From: Chimonanthus salicifolius | Lineage: Eukaryota; Streptophyta; Magnoliopsida; Laurales; Calycanthaceae | Assembly: GCA_013350335.1 (NCBI GenBank) | Contig: CM023541.1 | Location: 65,823,999-65,887,998 of the forward strand | Length of the DNA stretch: 64,000 bases | Direction of reading: 5' to 3' | Shown: piece by piece, positions 1 through 10,428 of the stretch | Layout of the letters: every line of letters starts with the position of its first letter | Position numbering within the stretch: position 1 is the first letter of the stretch | Translations under genes and position numbers: made by a program | Notes under the pieces: model-generated | What the model was told of the DNA's origin: nothing | Databases searched by the model: none | The model's input: the letters and a program-made list of their open reading frames with translations, nothing else

Positions 1-490
1 CCCCGCCCTTTTCATTCTAATTTTCAGAGTTTATTTTTTTTTTTTTTTTTAAATATAATAATCATGTGATCGGGGCGGAGTGTCACGACGCGAGTTAAGT
101 TCGGATCTCTAAATCCGACCCTTAACTGGCCAAGCCCATGTGCGTATGAACTAAGTCCATAAAACTGATCCGCACATGGTATATATATAACTTGCGGAAT
201 TAACTTAATCTTATTCTAACTGAGGTTATAATAGAACCTATGACTATTCCATTTTTTTCAATATTAGATAGCAAATTACATAATCTTATTCTCCAAAATT
301 ACTAACTAATATTATTCTACTATTCAATCCAACCATCCAAAATAAACTAATCCACAGCATCTACTTATCTACTTATTACATGCCAACAAATCTAGCTACC
401 AAATTACATTGTCCACATAATTCAAATAACACATCCATGAATAGTCCATTCAAAATCATTCAAACCGGCCAAGTTTCCGTGCTTGGTCCT
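1..490 (-). mobile_element. 3' end of an LTR (left LTR of a Tekay-like element, minus strand)
   Basis: The first base is the eighth of a terminus that reads TGTAACACCCCGCCC on the plus strand elsewhere, so the LTR edge lies seven bases outside the window. The stretch carries the poly-T block, the CACGACGCGAGTTAAG hairpin region and the GCGGAAT and TAGATAGCAAA stretches found in every other copy. It is almost identical to 3010-3437. It ends inside the exon-2-like stretch (GGACCAAGC on the minus strand), where it joins a pol fragment instead of continuing into the LTR intron. Confidence is high that it is LTR; the exact junction is uncertain by about 10 bp. Confidence 0.85.
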
Positions 491-700
491 CTTCTTCATT
501 ACCATGTCAATCCACACCACTTTGACAAATTGAATCGCTTAGTTCCGTAACACCTTTTGTTCTGTCTCATGTTATATCTTTTTCTCGTAAGCCATTTGTG
601 ATCTTACATAGATCAATCTACTCTGTTTCACTTTACCTGTTCTCATGATATTTTCCATACATACCTGCTCAATATGTTCTTTCATCTACTCTCCGTGTGA
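490..700 (-). pseudogene. Remnant of pol 3' end (chromodomain region)
   Basis: Minus-strand translation gives a run very like the better copy at 57365-57616: VLRN, then a stop, then AIQFVKVVW. Upstream is a degraded version of the linker that precedes it. In this family the region encodes the C-terminal chromodomain that follows integrase and is thought to guide insertion to marked chromatin. Here it has in-frame stops, has lost the end of the chromodomain and runs directly into an LTR. It is a dead fragment. Its left edge marks a deletion or recombination joint between pol and LTR. Confidence 0.65.
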
Positions 701-1000
701 GGTAGTCTGTCAACACGAGCCTATGCTCAAAGCTTTTTCTGATTCCATTTTAACTAGGTTTCTAGTTACACTCTCCTGGAATTCCATTGGCTAACTACAG
801 AACCAGGTGATCAGTCTAACTCGGCAGTCGTCCATAGTTTCCCATTCAAGTTTCACCAGACACTTATCTTTTCCGTTGAGTACATCTCCAAATTTAAACA
901 CATCTTTCTTTGCACATAAGTCTCTATGTGACTAACAACTTTTGTTCCAACTTCAACGATACCAATTCCCGGCATCAATCCAAACCACCATGGGAATAAT
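700..1000. other. Unassigned stretch, probably decayed internal element sequence
   Basis: I see no open frame of note, no splice-like signals and no repeat shared with the rest of the window. Its position between a pol remnant and tandem repeats suggests decayed internal retroelement sequence. A short minus-strand peptide-like run can be read around 800-900 but ends in stops, and I do not recognise it. Confidence 0.3.
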
Positions 1001-1076
1001 CACCCATGGTTAAATACATCCATCCCTGGTATCTCTCTTTCAGTAAATATCATCTATCCCTGTTTAATAATCATCC

Positions 1077-1265
1077 ATGAATATAACCCCTATGGGTATA
1101 ATCCATTCATGGAAACCATTCATCCTTGGTATCACTCTGTCCAGGAGCATCATCTATACAACAGTTACAACAATCCATGAATATAACCCACCTATGGGTA
1201 TAATCCATTCATGGAAACCATCCATCCTTGGTATCACTCTGTCCATGAGTATCATTTATCCATGA
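1077..1265. repeat. Two-copy tandem repeat, period about 100 bp
   Basis: The block beginning ATGAATATAACCC and running through CTATGGGTATAATCCATTCATGG to CACTCTGTCC occurs twice, 100 bp apart, with few differences. A more worn relative lies just upstream around 990-1075. The repeats resemble the minisatellites in LTR introns elsewhere in the window but share no clear unit with them. Confidence 0.8.
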
Positions 1266-1329
1266 TTAATATCCGTAGGAACAACATTCAAATGAATCAC
1301 TATAAGACTGTGGTAACCATATCAAATCA

Positions 1330-1700
1330 CAAATATATCCCGACCCCTTGCCAGACTTAGGGCTCATGACTTACCAAACAGAAGACCCACGTCTAACGTG
1401 ATCCGGTCTACCTCACCCTGCATCCCTTCACCTCATAGGTGATTCAGTCAAGCTCTAAGGCGGTCGCTCCACGTCTAACGAAGCTGGTACCACCCCCACC
1501 GGGTAAAACAGTACCTAGCTTTGCACATTCCAGCACATCTAGTGTGCCAAACAGCAGTGAGAGCGCCCTCCAGCGCGTAGCATGCGAGGGACCCACTCCT
1601 CAACGGTAGTCCTACGGGACCAAGTCTCAGTATTTCGTATCAAGGTTCCCACAGCCTCATAGCTACTCAAATCCATACTCATGAAGTTTATATTCTTATC
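1330..1700. other. Non-coding stretch, unknown element
   Basis: This is moderately GC-rich sequence with repeated short phrases (CACGTCTAACG, GCGAGGGACCC). I see no usable open frame. The style recalls the repeat-rich intron of the LTR at 51326-54996, but I could not align the two by eye. Confidence 0.3.
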
Positions 1701-1706
1701 TCATCA

Positions 1707-1845
1707 ATACCATGTGAGGGACACACCCATACCACATCTCAATCATCAACATCACGTGAGGGACGCACCCATACCACGTCTCAATGTAATCAACATCACG
1801 TGAGGGACGCACCCATACCACGTCTCAATGTAATCAAGTGACCTC
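1707..1845. repeat. Three-copy tandem repeat, 44-bp unit
   Basis: Three successive units contain CACGTGAGGGACGCACCCATA followed by CCACGTCTCAAT. The second and third are nearly identical and the first is more diverged (CATGTGAGGGACACACCC). Each unit carries a CACGTG palindrome, or a one-base variant of it. Confidence 0.85.
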
Positions 1846-2024
1846 GTCACCTATATCTTAGTGCCAAAAATCCTCTTAGAATCATAACATCGCATACTTA
1901 ATATAACTTCATACTTCATCCTTGTACAAAGGTGGGTAGGGTGAAACAAACCCTATGTATAACCAAAATATACACCCTTGCAAAAATAACCCTCTTTTTA
2001 ATACCCTTCATATTACTTCCTATC
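1846..2024. other. Non-coding 3' flank of the zinc-knuckle ORF
   Basis: AT-rich sequence directly downstream (minus strand) of the ORF's stop codon. No motif or repeat recognised. Confidence 0.3.
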
Positions 2025-2591
2025 CTAGTCTTCCGTAGAAGATTCCGCATCATTAGCGAACTTGAAACGGTTATCAGGACACATCATCGCCGTGTGCCCC
2101 AATACTTCACATGTCATGCAGGGTATTAATCCAGGTCCTCCGATATAAGGACAATTAGTCCTCGCCTCTCCATGCCCGTGCAGTCCACAAACCGGACAGA
2201 CAACTTCTAATGGATGAGGACAATACAAACTGTTGTGATCGTCCTGATTACACAACTCACAGGTATCCTAGGGATCTACCTCCCCTGCCGATCCCAATAT
2301 TATAGGAAAGTCTTCCATAGGATCCTCATAAAAGAAAAATCCCAGATCCTCCTCTTCTTCCTCAGGAGGTTCCACCATCCCAGGAATGTCATCCATCAGA
2401 TCCTCTGGAACAGGTGCTAAGTCCATATCATCCTCCTCAGGAGGTCCCTCCTTAAGGTCCACATTAACTTCCATGCTGACACTATCGGAAGTCGATACCA
2501 AATCCACTGGACAACTAGGTGTCCCTTTATCCCATAATTCTGTGTATTCCTCATTGCTCGACATATCTGTGCCACAACATTTAAAACACAA
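2025..2591 (-). CDS. Acidic, triple zinc-knuckle ORF with an in-frame TAG, in the place of gag
   Basis: Reading leftward from the element's leader, an open frame starts near MSSNEEYTELW (a slightly earlier ATG is also possible). It encodes a strongly acidic N-terminal half with runs such as EGPPEEDDMD and EPPEEEEEDLG. A single TAG at 2268-2270 follows; the same frame then stays open for about 80 codons. That second half holds three cysteine-histidine clusters in a row: CELCNQDDHNSLYC (CX2CX4HX4C), CPVCGLHGHGEARTNC (CX2CX4HX6C) and CMTCEVLGHTAMMC (CX2CX4HX4C), then an acidic tail and a stop. Zinc knuckles of this form bind single-stranded nucleic acid in Gag nucleocapsids. No capsid-like region is visible, unlike the normal gag at 22382-23497. 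The position, straight after the primer-binding site and leader, suggests expression as the first ORF of a non-autonomous element. Whether the TAG is a mutation or a readthrough site cannot be told from one copy. Role unknown. Confidence 0.65.
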
Positions 2592-2995
2592 GAATATTCA
2601 ACCATAATTCTAAATAAACCACTCTTGGTTTCCAGGGAATTTGATCATGCATAATATCATGTAATTTGTTTGGGAAGATTACCAAATCAACACTCTTTGT
2701 TTTCTTTTGTTTCTGGGGAAATCTCTAACTTCCTATTGTTTGTTTCTCAGTGTGGGAGTTTCAGGGGAGTACATCCTACTTTGCTATGTTTGATATGTCC
2801 AGTTATGATGACTGTACTTTACTTTGCTATCTTTCATTGTCGTTCTCAGATAGATTGTTCAGTCCGAGTCACTAGAAGTAAATTAATCAGGCCCCCAGTC
2901 AGCGGACTCTGAGAAGTCGGTCAGTTGGGATTCTTATCCGTCAGTGAGACATGAAACCGTCTTAATCTTACTTCGATGATTCAACTTCCCGTTTC
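2592..2995 (-). other. 5' leader of the minus-strand element
   Basis: It lies between the primer-binding site and the acidic zinc-knuckle ORF. It clearly matches the leader of the Tekay-like element at 23498-23888, sharing for example GTCTCACTG, AAGAATCCCAACTGA and GGGGGCC on the minus strand. The two elements therefore share leader and LTR while differing completely in the first ORF. Confidence 0.75.
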
Positions 2996-3007
2996 GCTCT
3001 GATACCA
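2996..3007 (-). other. Primer-binding site, initiator-Met tRNA type
   Basis: On the minus strand TGGTATCAGAGC starts two bases inside the LTR end (GTTACA). This is the usual primer-binding sequence of plant elements that use initiator methionine tRNA. It fixes the transcription direction as minus and the LTR edge at 3010. Confidence 0.9.
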
Positions 3008-3009
3008 AC

Positions 3010-3437
3010 TGTAACACCCCGCCCTTTTCATTCTAATTTTCAGAGTTTATTTTTTTTTTTTTTTAAATATAATAATCATGTGATCGGGGCGGAGTGTCAC
3101 GACGCGAGTTAAGTTCGGATCTCTAAATCCGACCCTTAACTGGCCAAGCCCATGTGCGTATGAACTAAGTCCATAAAACTGATCCGCACATGGTATATAT
3201 ATAACTTGCGGAATTAACTTAATCTTATTCTAACTGAGGTTATAATAGAACCTATGACTATTCCACTTTTTTCAATATTAGATAGCAAATTACATAATCT
3301 TATTCTCCAAAATTACTAACTAATATTATTCTACTATTCAATCCAACCATCCAAAATAAACTAATCCACAGCATCTACTTATCTACTTATTACATGCCAA
3401 CAAATCTAGCTACCAAATTACATTGTCCACATAATTC
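3010..3437 (-). mobile_element. 3' end of the 5' LTR (minus strand), truncated
   Basis: This matches 1-432 of the window nearly base for base, as expected for the two LTRs of one element. At about 3437 it stops and is followed by LTR sequence in the opposite orientation, so the rest of this 5' LTR is missing. Confidence 0.85.
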
Positions 3438-4029
3438 AATGGACTATAAATCATTGAGTCTAATGGGAATTTGAAGAGGTTGGCCCAGCTTTGACCACCC
3501 AAACAAGTCCCACACGTTGGGGACTTGTTTGGGGTGATTTCCATGATGTATTAAATGAGAATACATGGGATTGTGATGAGATGCTTGGGGATTTGAATGG
3601 CTGTATTGGTAGCTGCCAAGGGGTGCCTTGGATGGCACCCAATGCCCACCGTTTTAAGCAAGAAGTTATGAGGAATTGAGAGGTTTTTGGGGCTGAACTA
3701 CAAAAGAACAACAAACACCCATGGTTGGCCGTTTTTGTCAAAGGAAACCCAATTCTTCCCATCTCTTTCTCCCTCTCTTCAATTGGTATTCTTGGCTGGA
3801 ACAGTAGAGGCTTTTGGTACCAGATATTCAAGCATACAATCAGCAAGGAGTTAAGGAAACAAGGATTAAAAGTCAAGAGCAAAAGGCAAAAGAAAGTGGT
3901 AAGTTTTTCCCATTGATTAATGGTTAATAAAATGGGTAAAATAGGACATGATTTGGCCATGTGATGGTCAAATCTATCAAAGGGTTAAAATATGATTCCT
4001 TTATGCTCAATTAGATGGAAAACATGGAC

Positions 4030-5440
4030 ATAGGGTTCGGCCACTTTGGATGGCCGAACCCCATGGAATTTTATGGTTAGTGTTGATGGTTTTGTAAGGA
4101 TTAAACCATGCAAGAATAGGACCGATTTTAGAGGTCTAAGATACATGCTTTGGAAAGATTGAAAACATGGATTTGCCTGTTATAATTTGGCCATACCATG
4201 GCCGAATTTGACAAGGGTCTAAACCATAGAAGAAGGTGTCAAAAAGAAATGAAATGAACCATTGGGTTCGGCCACTTTGGGTGGCCGAACCCCATGAAAA
4301 GAATTAGTTAATGGTTATGGTTTTTGAAATTTAAAACCATCCATTTGGGGACTGTTTTTACATATTTTATTAAGATTTAAAATACATGCTTAAAGAGGGT
4401 TAAAACATGGGTTTGAATATCAGAAAAGGCTGAAGATATGTGGTCTAATCAGTGGAGTAAAATTGGAAAAGATGGACCATGGGGATCGGCCATCTTGGAT
4501 GGCCGAATCCCATGATATGGTGTTGGTTTTTGGATGATTTCTTTGAGAGTTAAAACCTGATATTAATATACTGTTTATACATGTTTACATGAGGTTTAAA
4601 AACAGTAAACATAGCCATTGGGTTCGGCCACCATGGAGGGCCGAACCCCATGTAAAAGAATGTTGGTTTCATGTTGGAAAAACATGTAAACCATAGACTT
4701 TTTATGGACTGTTTTGGATGATTTCTTTGAGAGTTAAAACCTGATTTAATATACTGTTTATACATGTCTATATGAGGTTTAAAAACAGTAAACATAGCCA
4801 TTGGGTTCGGCCACTATGGAGGGCCGAACCCCATGCAAATGATGGTTGGTTTTAAGGTGTTTGAAACATGGGAACCATAGAACTTTGGTGGACTGTTTTG
4901 GGTTTTTATTTAAGAATCAAATACATGTTATAGAAGGAATGATAAACATGGATCTGAATGACAAGAAGACTGAAGTTAATATGGGTTTAAACAGTAGATT
5001 TAAATTGATATTATGGACCATTTGGATCGGCCATCTTGGATGGCCGAATCCCATAAAATGTCGTGGTCATTCGGACAAAGTGATTAACTTATTTCTATGG
5101 TTTTGAGAGGTAAAAATGCAGTAGTAATATACTGATTAATACTTGTCTAAATGAGGATTTAAAACATATACATAAGGACCAAGACATGGACATAGGGTTC
5201 GGCCACTTTGGATGGCCGAACCCCATGTTAGTTTTGATGAAGTTGGTGAGTTTTAAACCATATAAAATATGGTGTTTGATGTGATTTATGGAAGTTTAAC
5301 TTGCTGATTATTGGTTGGCCAACATAGGGCTGAACCATGTCATTTTAAAAGGGTTAAGTGTTTAAGAGTTGATTAAATAAAGTAGGAAGTTAAATACTAA
5401 GTTGGTGATGTTCGGCCAAAGGGCATGGTCGAACCCCACA
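4030..5440 (+). repeat. Array of GGTTCGGCCA…TGGCCGAACC inverted repeats
   Basis: At least seven inverted repeats with 10-15 bp arms and short loops lie about 130-230 bp apart, starting near 4032, 4264, 4481, 4620, 4803, 5024 and 5196. A worn one lies near 5410. Two have GGATCGGCCATC / GATGGCCGAATCC arms. Each is commonly flanked by ATGGACCAT or CATAG upstream and CCATG downstream, which extends the symmetry. They lie inside the candidate LTR intron. Confidence 0.9.
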
Positions 5441-5583
5441 TGATGTGGATGGGTCTATAATGTGATTAAATAAGTGAATGATGTTATGACTTGCTGATTG
5501 GTATATGGATAAGGTACCGGAAGTCGAATGACGTGTGAGTCGTGACCGGGTGACGCGAAAGAAAGATCAGTTACTGAAGGGAT

Positions 5584-5604
5584 TCTTTAGTAGGTTTCCT
5601 ACCT
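5584..5604. repeat. Conserved GTAGG/CCTAC palindrome of the LTR intron
   Basis: GTAGGTTTCCTACCTAC, followed by TTGTAACCAC, is the single copy of this motif in the LTR. Equivalent motifs occur once each in the other intact LTR introns, always between the hairpin array and the minisatellite. Confidence 0.75.
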
Positions 5605-5744
5605 ACTTGTAACCACGGTTTTACCCAGTTTTTCTTATGATACTCTTGTTTTAATATATGTGTTTCAAATGATATATTATGCATTAACAAATGGCATACA
5701 GGCATTGGCATCTCATGCATAGTCATGGGATAATGAATGAAGTT

Positions 5745-6010
5745 CTACAGTGATGGTTACAAATGTACATGATGGGGGTTGCTCATTGCATGTACATAGA
5801 AGAGATGAATGTTCGTTGTAATTTACCTTGTCGGTGCAAGGCACGTCAAGTGATGGATACGATGGTACATGATGGGGGTTGCTCATTACATGTACATCGC
5901 TTATAGAAGAGATGAAGGTGTGTTGTAATTTACCTTGTCGGTGCAAGGCACGTCAAGTGATGGCTATGAAAGTACATGATGGGTGATGCTCATTGCATGT
6001 GCATATTTCA
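5745..6010. repeat. Minisatellite, about 100-107 bp unit, 2.5 copies
   Basis: TACATGATGGGGGTTGCTCAT recurs at about 5766, 5866 and (as GGGTGATGCTCAT) 5973. TTTACCTTGTCGGTGCAAGG and GCACGTCAAGTGATGG fall between. It lies just upstream of the candidate 3' splice site, where other LTRs have different minisatellites. Confidence 0.85.
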
Positions 6011-6595
6011 TAGCATTGTTTTACCTGTTTTGATGATCATGTATTATGATATGTATATGCATGTTTTATATGCTAACATGTGGTAGCCCTGATTCGGGAA
6101 CCTACTGGGCGCGTTGATCTAACGCCCTAATTCTATCCTCAGAGGAGATTGCAGGTACAAGCAAAGGGAAAGGAAAGGTCATTGACCGGGAGGGGAGCTG
6201 AGCCTAAGTGCTTTAATGATGGATTTGGATTACGTTATATTACTGCCATTTGAATACTATTGTTGGACATGTAATCATTCGTTATTTGCTATGGTTTGAT
6301 TAGGATAATAACCTGTGGATGGTTGATCTATGTTATAAAATATTTAAGACTGTTACTTGCTATCTCGTCTTTCTATTCCGCAATTATCTAGATTATTCCG
6401 CATGTTAATGTTAGTTCCATGTGTGATTCACTATCATGGTCTATTCCATGTACACATGGGTGGCCAGTTAAGGTTCAGACTTGGGTAGTCTGAACTTAAC
6501 TCGCGTCGTGACGCCGCCCGCTCTCTTCCGATGTTTATTTAAAAAAAAAAAAAAAAATTAGACTCTGAAATTCTCGAAGAGGGCGGGGCGTTACA

Positions 6596-7072
6596 ACTAG
6601 CCTGGCCCAATGTGTGGAATGCTCATGGGCATACATGTGGCTTGGCCCATTGAAGCTTTGTGGAGCATAGCTTGGCCCACTTGAACTGAGTCTTGGCCCA
6701 ATGACTTGAAATTCAGGCTTTGGCACTTCGATTGCAGCTTTTAACTTGTAGAATTAAATAATTATTTTGCCAGTTTAAATCTAAAAATTATTAATTAATC
6801 ATAGACTCACATAACTGGATCTAGATTAATTAATTTACATGAAAATCCTAGAAAGTGACATAAAATAATTATAATATTTCTAGGTCTTCTCTTTAAAGCT
6901 CTAAACTTGCAATCTTCTGTTGTTTTAACTTAATTTTCCTGAACTTTCCATTTTTTACTACAAAACTGACAAACTACATTAAATGCATCATTGTATACAA
7001 AATTGAGGATTAACTGACCCAATAATCAGGGGTAAAAATGTAATATTTCAATGTTCAACAACTAACACCTTC
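6596..7072. other. Unassigned AT-rich stretch
   Basis: This 477-bp segment starts with several TTGGCCCA phrases and becomes AT-rich. It matches nothing else in the window that I can see, has no open frame of interest, and sits between an LTR end and a truncated LTR. It may be a piece of another element or original host DNA. Confidence 0.3.
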
Positions 7073-8525
7073 GCAATTAGATTTCGAATTCCATCTCACC
7101 CAATTAATTGGCTGGGAATTCCACCCATCACTGTGCCGGAGACGACGCTCCAGATTTTTTATAGTGATTCCGAAACTGAACTTCGTTAATCCACTCTCGG
7201 AGCAAAGGTTTTAAAATAAATTTAAAACCAATAAGCACTTGCCTTCGAAGCTCTTTCTCTTGATGTGTGCTTTTTCAAGATCCCACCCATGTATGCCGAT
7301 GCTCCGCCTTGTAACTGTCGATCATAAATCACAGTCCAGCGTGCCAAGGAAACTGGTTTTACCAAAGGTCTTCTAGTTTATAGTTCTTTGATTCTCACTT
7401 TCAAACTCAATCCTCAGATTGGTTGTTTATGAGTTTTCTTCCTTCCTCTCTCTCTCTCTCTCTCTCAAAACTCAATTCATCTGATCGGTTGTATTTGATT
7501 CCCCTAGTGTAAGCACGAGAGAGAGAGAGAGAGTGATCCTTTTGTTGGCCCTTATTTAAGCTCACCGGTGAAGATGAGGGTCCAATTGATCCTTCCAAAG
7601 GCTACCAACTGGTTGCATAAGACTGTTTTATATAGAAAAGGCAACCAGTTGTAGTAACGGTAATGTACCGACAGGTCGGTCGCACCGAGGGGTCGGTCAC
7701 TAAAATTATTACCGTTGCAAACCTGACCGTTGTGCATTATGTGCACTCCCAAAGGTAATATTCTTTCCCGGTCAACATGTCATTGTCGCTGACGGGTTGT
7801 TAGTTATGGTACCGAGAGGTCGGTCCATACGAGAGGCTCATTCTGGTGCAAAACATGCTTGACAGTAGTTTCATCACTATAAACCTGTTACCCAAAACAA
7901 CTTGTCGCCCTTTACCGAAGGGGTTGGTCGTGGTACTCTCGATCGGTCTTTGATTGTCGATATGTCTGTTTCTTCGAAAGTCCACATGAGTTCGAAGATT
8001 CTAAAACTCAATACCTTGATCGAGGATTTTTTGACCACGAGGGGTCGTTTCAGCCTTTCACCAAGGGCTCTGTGTATACGAGACTCTCGATCAGAGGCAT
8101 ACCCAGAATGACAGTTCAATATTCCAGAACCTATGTCAATCTGGTAGACCAGTTCTTGACCATAAGGGGTTGATCTTGTCTCTACCGAGGGGTCTGTGAG
8201 AACGACTGGTGGTGCTGATAGTGAAACCAAAAGCATATTTCCAAGTTGAGTTCCAATTCACTGTCAAGCATCCTCACTAGACTTTTTATGATTTTAACCA
8301 TTTGTTCTTATAAGCTTAAGAATAATCCTCTCTAAGGTGTGGGTACCACCTAAAGTCATCTATGGCCATAATATCTGTTTTGTGATAGCCGTAACGATGA
8401 ACTTCAATCCGGTGGAGCATGATCTTTACTCTTGATCATCTTGGGTCTTCAAGCTTCCATCAAGTGCTTCTTTCCTAGTCATTGAATTGACAAACATAGG
8501 GCTTGGCCATGCCAAGGCACTAAAA
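7073..8525 (-). mobile_element. 3' LTR (left) of a LARD-like element, truncated at its 3' end
   Basis: It aligns with the right-hand LTR (37856-41068, minus the nested copy) over the CTGGGAATTCCACCC, GACGACGCTCCAGATTTTTTATA and CAACCAGTT blocks, and over the ACCGA…GGTCGGT motif series. It ends near GGCACTAAAA, the worn form of CACTAACA. About 420 bp present at the start of the right-hand LTR are missing here. CT and GA microsatellites lie near 7440 and 7520. Confidence 0.75.
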
Positions 8526-8526
8526 A

Positions 8527-8537
8527 TCTTCCCCTTT
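8527..8537 (-). other. Polypurine tract of the LARD-like element
   Basis: AAAGGGGAAGA on the minus strand directly precedes the start of the left LTR. This is the expected position of the plus-strand DNA primer and supports the minus orientation. Confidence 0.7.
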
Positions 8538-9450
8538 GGCAACACTAGAAAATCATTAAAGGGGTTAGTCCTAAAACATAAATATTCATTCATGGACTAA
8601 ACAAGATTTGTATTCAAGTTCCCCCATACTCCCTGATTTCCTAGTGAACAACACTACCCATAACTTATCCAAGCAATCAATGTTGAGAAGATTTCTCCCC
8701 CAATCTTCTTGAGTTTGATTTCCTAAACTCGATCAAACTCCAAGCATAGACATTCTCCCTATGTCCATTCATTTTGATGTTCTTTAACTTCTACTAATTT
8801 CTCTCCCATTTTGCCATCCAATTGACAAAGATTAGTAGGTTGACATCGAGTTTTAAGCACTCCCCCATGCTTTTTACATTTAGTGCTTAACTAGGTTCGG
8901 TTCTAACTCATAGTTCTCCCTTATGGTTCAATGCACACTTCTCGTGTGAAAAGGTTAGTTTGCCCCTGCACAAACTTTGACTCAACATCACTGATTTCTT
9001 CCATGATTCGAGATAATGTCCTAGCATCCTAGAGTTTTCTTCCCCATTCTCCAAGCTATATTCTATAGCTTTCTCGACCCAACTACCCTATGAACTTAGT
9101 TGCCTCTATGTTTATCAAGCTTTTATTCAAGCTTGTGTCAGTGTCCTCCTCACACTGTCATGTCAAGTGACAAGGCTAATCAGCACATATTTTGTGCTCC
9201 CCCATTCTCCAAAGTGTGTGCAATTTCATAGTGTGATCCGTATCTCCCTAATAATCCGCATGTTAGTCTATTTTACAAAATTCATGTAAACAATAGACAA
9301 GAGATAGAAGGTATTTCACCAAATTTGGACGTACAATAATTTGAACTATATCGTTTGATTGATGAAAATCAGTACATATGGTTAAGAGGGGGGCCTCAAA
9401 ATATCAAAAGTATAGTTTTTCAAGATGCATACGGGGCATGAAAAACTATC
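8538..9450 (-). other. Non-coding internal region of the LARD-like element
   Basis: On the plus strand the sequence has many CTCCCCCA phrases (GGGGGAG on the element strand) and no credible ORF. The rest of the internal region continues at 9900-10428, 17826-19168 and 37671-37841 after the nested insertions. Together about 3.4 kb of internal sequence shows no reverse transcriptase or integrase, so the element depended on another for movement. Confidence 0.55.
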
Positions 9451-9895
9451 CTAAGCAGATCTATCTAAGGAAGATGCTTGAGTGGATGAGGATCGACGTT
9501 GAGATCTAGGAACAATATCTTGTCTGTGGAGTTGCTGGACAATCACCTTGGTTTCGTACAACAATTCTTCAAGGTCATCCATCCTTCTTTCAAGCGAAGT
9601 CATCAAGAGTGATATTTTTTGTCGAGGAAATTGAAATTCTCTCAAAAATACCTCAGACATACGAGCTTTTTCCTCTTCGGGATCCTCAATTAGGATCACT
9701 TCTTTTCAGCTCCAAGGTCTGGTACAGATTTGGTTTGAGACCTTAGGTGATGCCTACGACTGAACAAAGCCGGCAGCGCTAGATTCAAGAACATCCTGTG
9801 CGAACCTAGGAGATCTCTTGAAGGAATGGGGGCTAGACTCAAGGATTTTCACATTGGTTGAAGACTGAGACTTAGCTGTCTCCATTTTTGACATG
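9451..9895 (-). pseudogene. Decayed ORF with a coiled-coil-like segment in the LARD-like element
   Basis: Minus-strand reading from MSKMETAKSQSS near 9895 continues through KRSPRFAQDVLESS, meets stops near 9750, and goes on from VILIEDPEEEKARM to the final stop at 9451. The last open part (82 codons) is charged and has heptad-like spacing of L, M and I (SLLMTSLERRMDDLEELL), suggesting a coiled coil. I do not recognise the family. It sits close to the 3' LTR, where some plant elements carry an extra ORF. At least two stops break it; no function is claimed. Confidence 0.4.
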
Positions 9896-10428
9896 GTTGC
9901 TAGGGAAGAGTTGACCAAGGCTTTTCCGAACACTAAATCTCACAAACACCATGACACCCTTGCTTCTGGAAGTGAGAGAAGCAAAAACCCTATGGTTTTT
10001 CGGCTAGGTTTCACTCCGGGAGATCCTAACAACTGGTCTAGGGTACGGGAGGAGAGGAGGAAATCGCTAGAGCTCAGCAGGAGAAGAAACGATGATTTTG
10101 AAATGATCTATCATTTTTCGTAGAAAAAGACATTTTTAACTTACTCTTTTTGATACATCGACTGGTTGTGACCAACAACCTATTTGTGTCGATATGTCAT
10201 TTTTATCGACCTGTCTCCCTTTTTGACTTTTCGCCCTTTCAAACAGTGTTTTGAAATCCAAAAGTACCGACCTGTCTGTTCCTCCGACTAGTCTATCCTG
10301 TAAAATGGGTTTTATTTAAAGGATAAATAGGTATGTGTGTGTGTGTGCTCTTGAAATGTTCATAGTTCATCAAGCTTTGCTTATACACACTTTAATGCAA
10401 GTGATGATACATACATTCACACCACATC
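9896..10428. other. Internal LARD-like sequence, no gene seen
   Basis: A plus-strand open frame of 76 codons exists but has no recognisable feature and opposes the element's direction. The rest includes ACCGACCTGTC phrases like those of the LTR and a short (TG)n run near 10335. The last five bases, ACATC, are the left half of a target-site duplication. Confidence 0.35.

Larger units (their letters stand above)
3438..6595 (+). mobile_element. Forward LTR, 5'-truncated by about 600 bp
   Basis: It closely follows the intact LTR at 27175-30889 from its CCCACACGTTGGGG region to the final GGGCGGGGCGTTACA. An exon-like stretch ends in a GTAAGT donor at 3899. An intron-like body carries hairpins and minisatellites. 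A CTAACGCCC branch region and TCTATCCTCAG acceptor end at 6142, giving a candidate intron of 2244 bp. The 3' hairpin and poly-A block precede the terminus. No matching TSD is visible because the left edge is a breakpoint with the inverted LTR fragment before it. Confidence 0.85.

Noticed and set aside
3460..3960. Minus-strand open frame of 166 codons
   Set aside because: It lies over the purine/pyrimidine-rich exon-1-like part of a forward LTR, on the wrong strand, with no motif. Composition explains the open frame.
4030..5440. CRISPR-like array (evenly spaced palindromic repeats)
   Set aside because: The repeats are inverted repeats with variable arms and 100-300 bp spacers, inside plant LTRs, with no cas genes. 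The genome is eukaryotic.
3010..6595. DNA transposon with 430-bp terminal inverted repeats
   Set aside because: The ends are LTR ends: a primer-binding site adjoins the left one, the inner parts belong to LTRs of opposite orientation, there is no TSD and no transposase.
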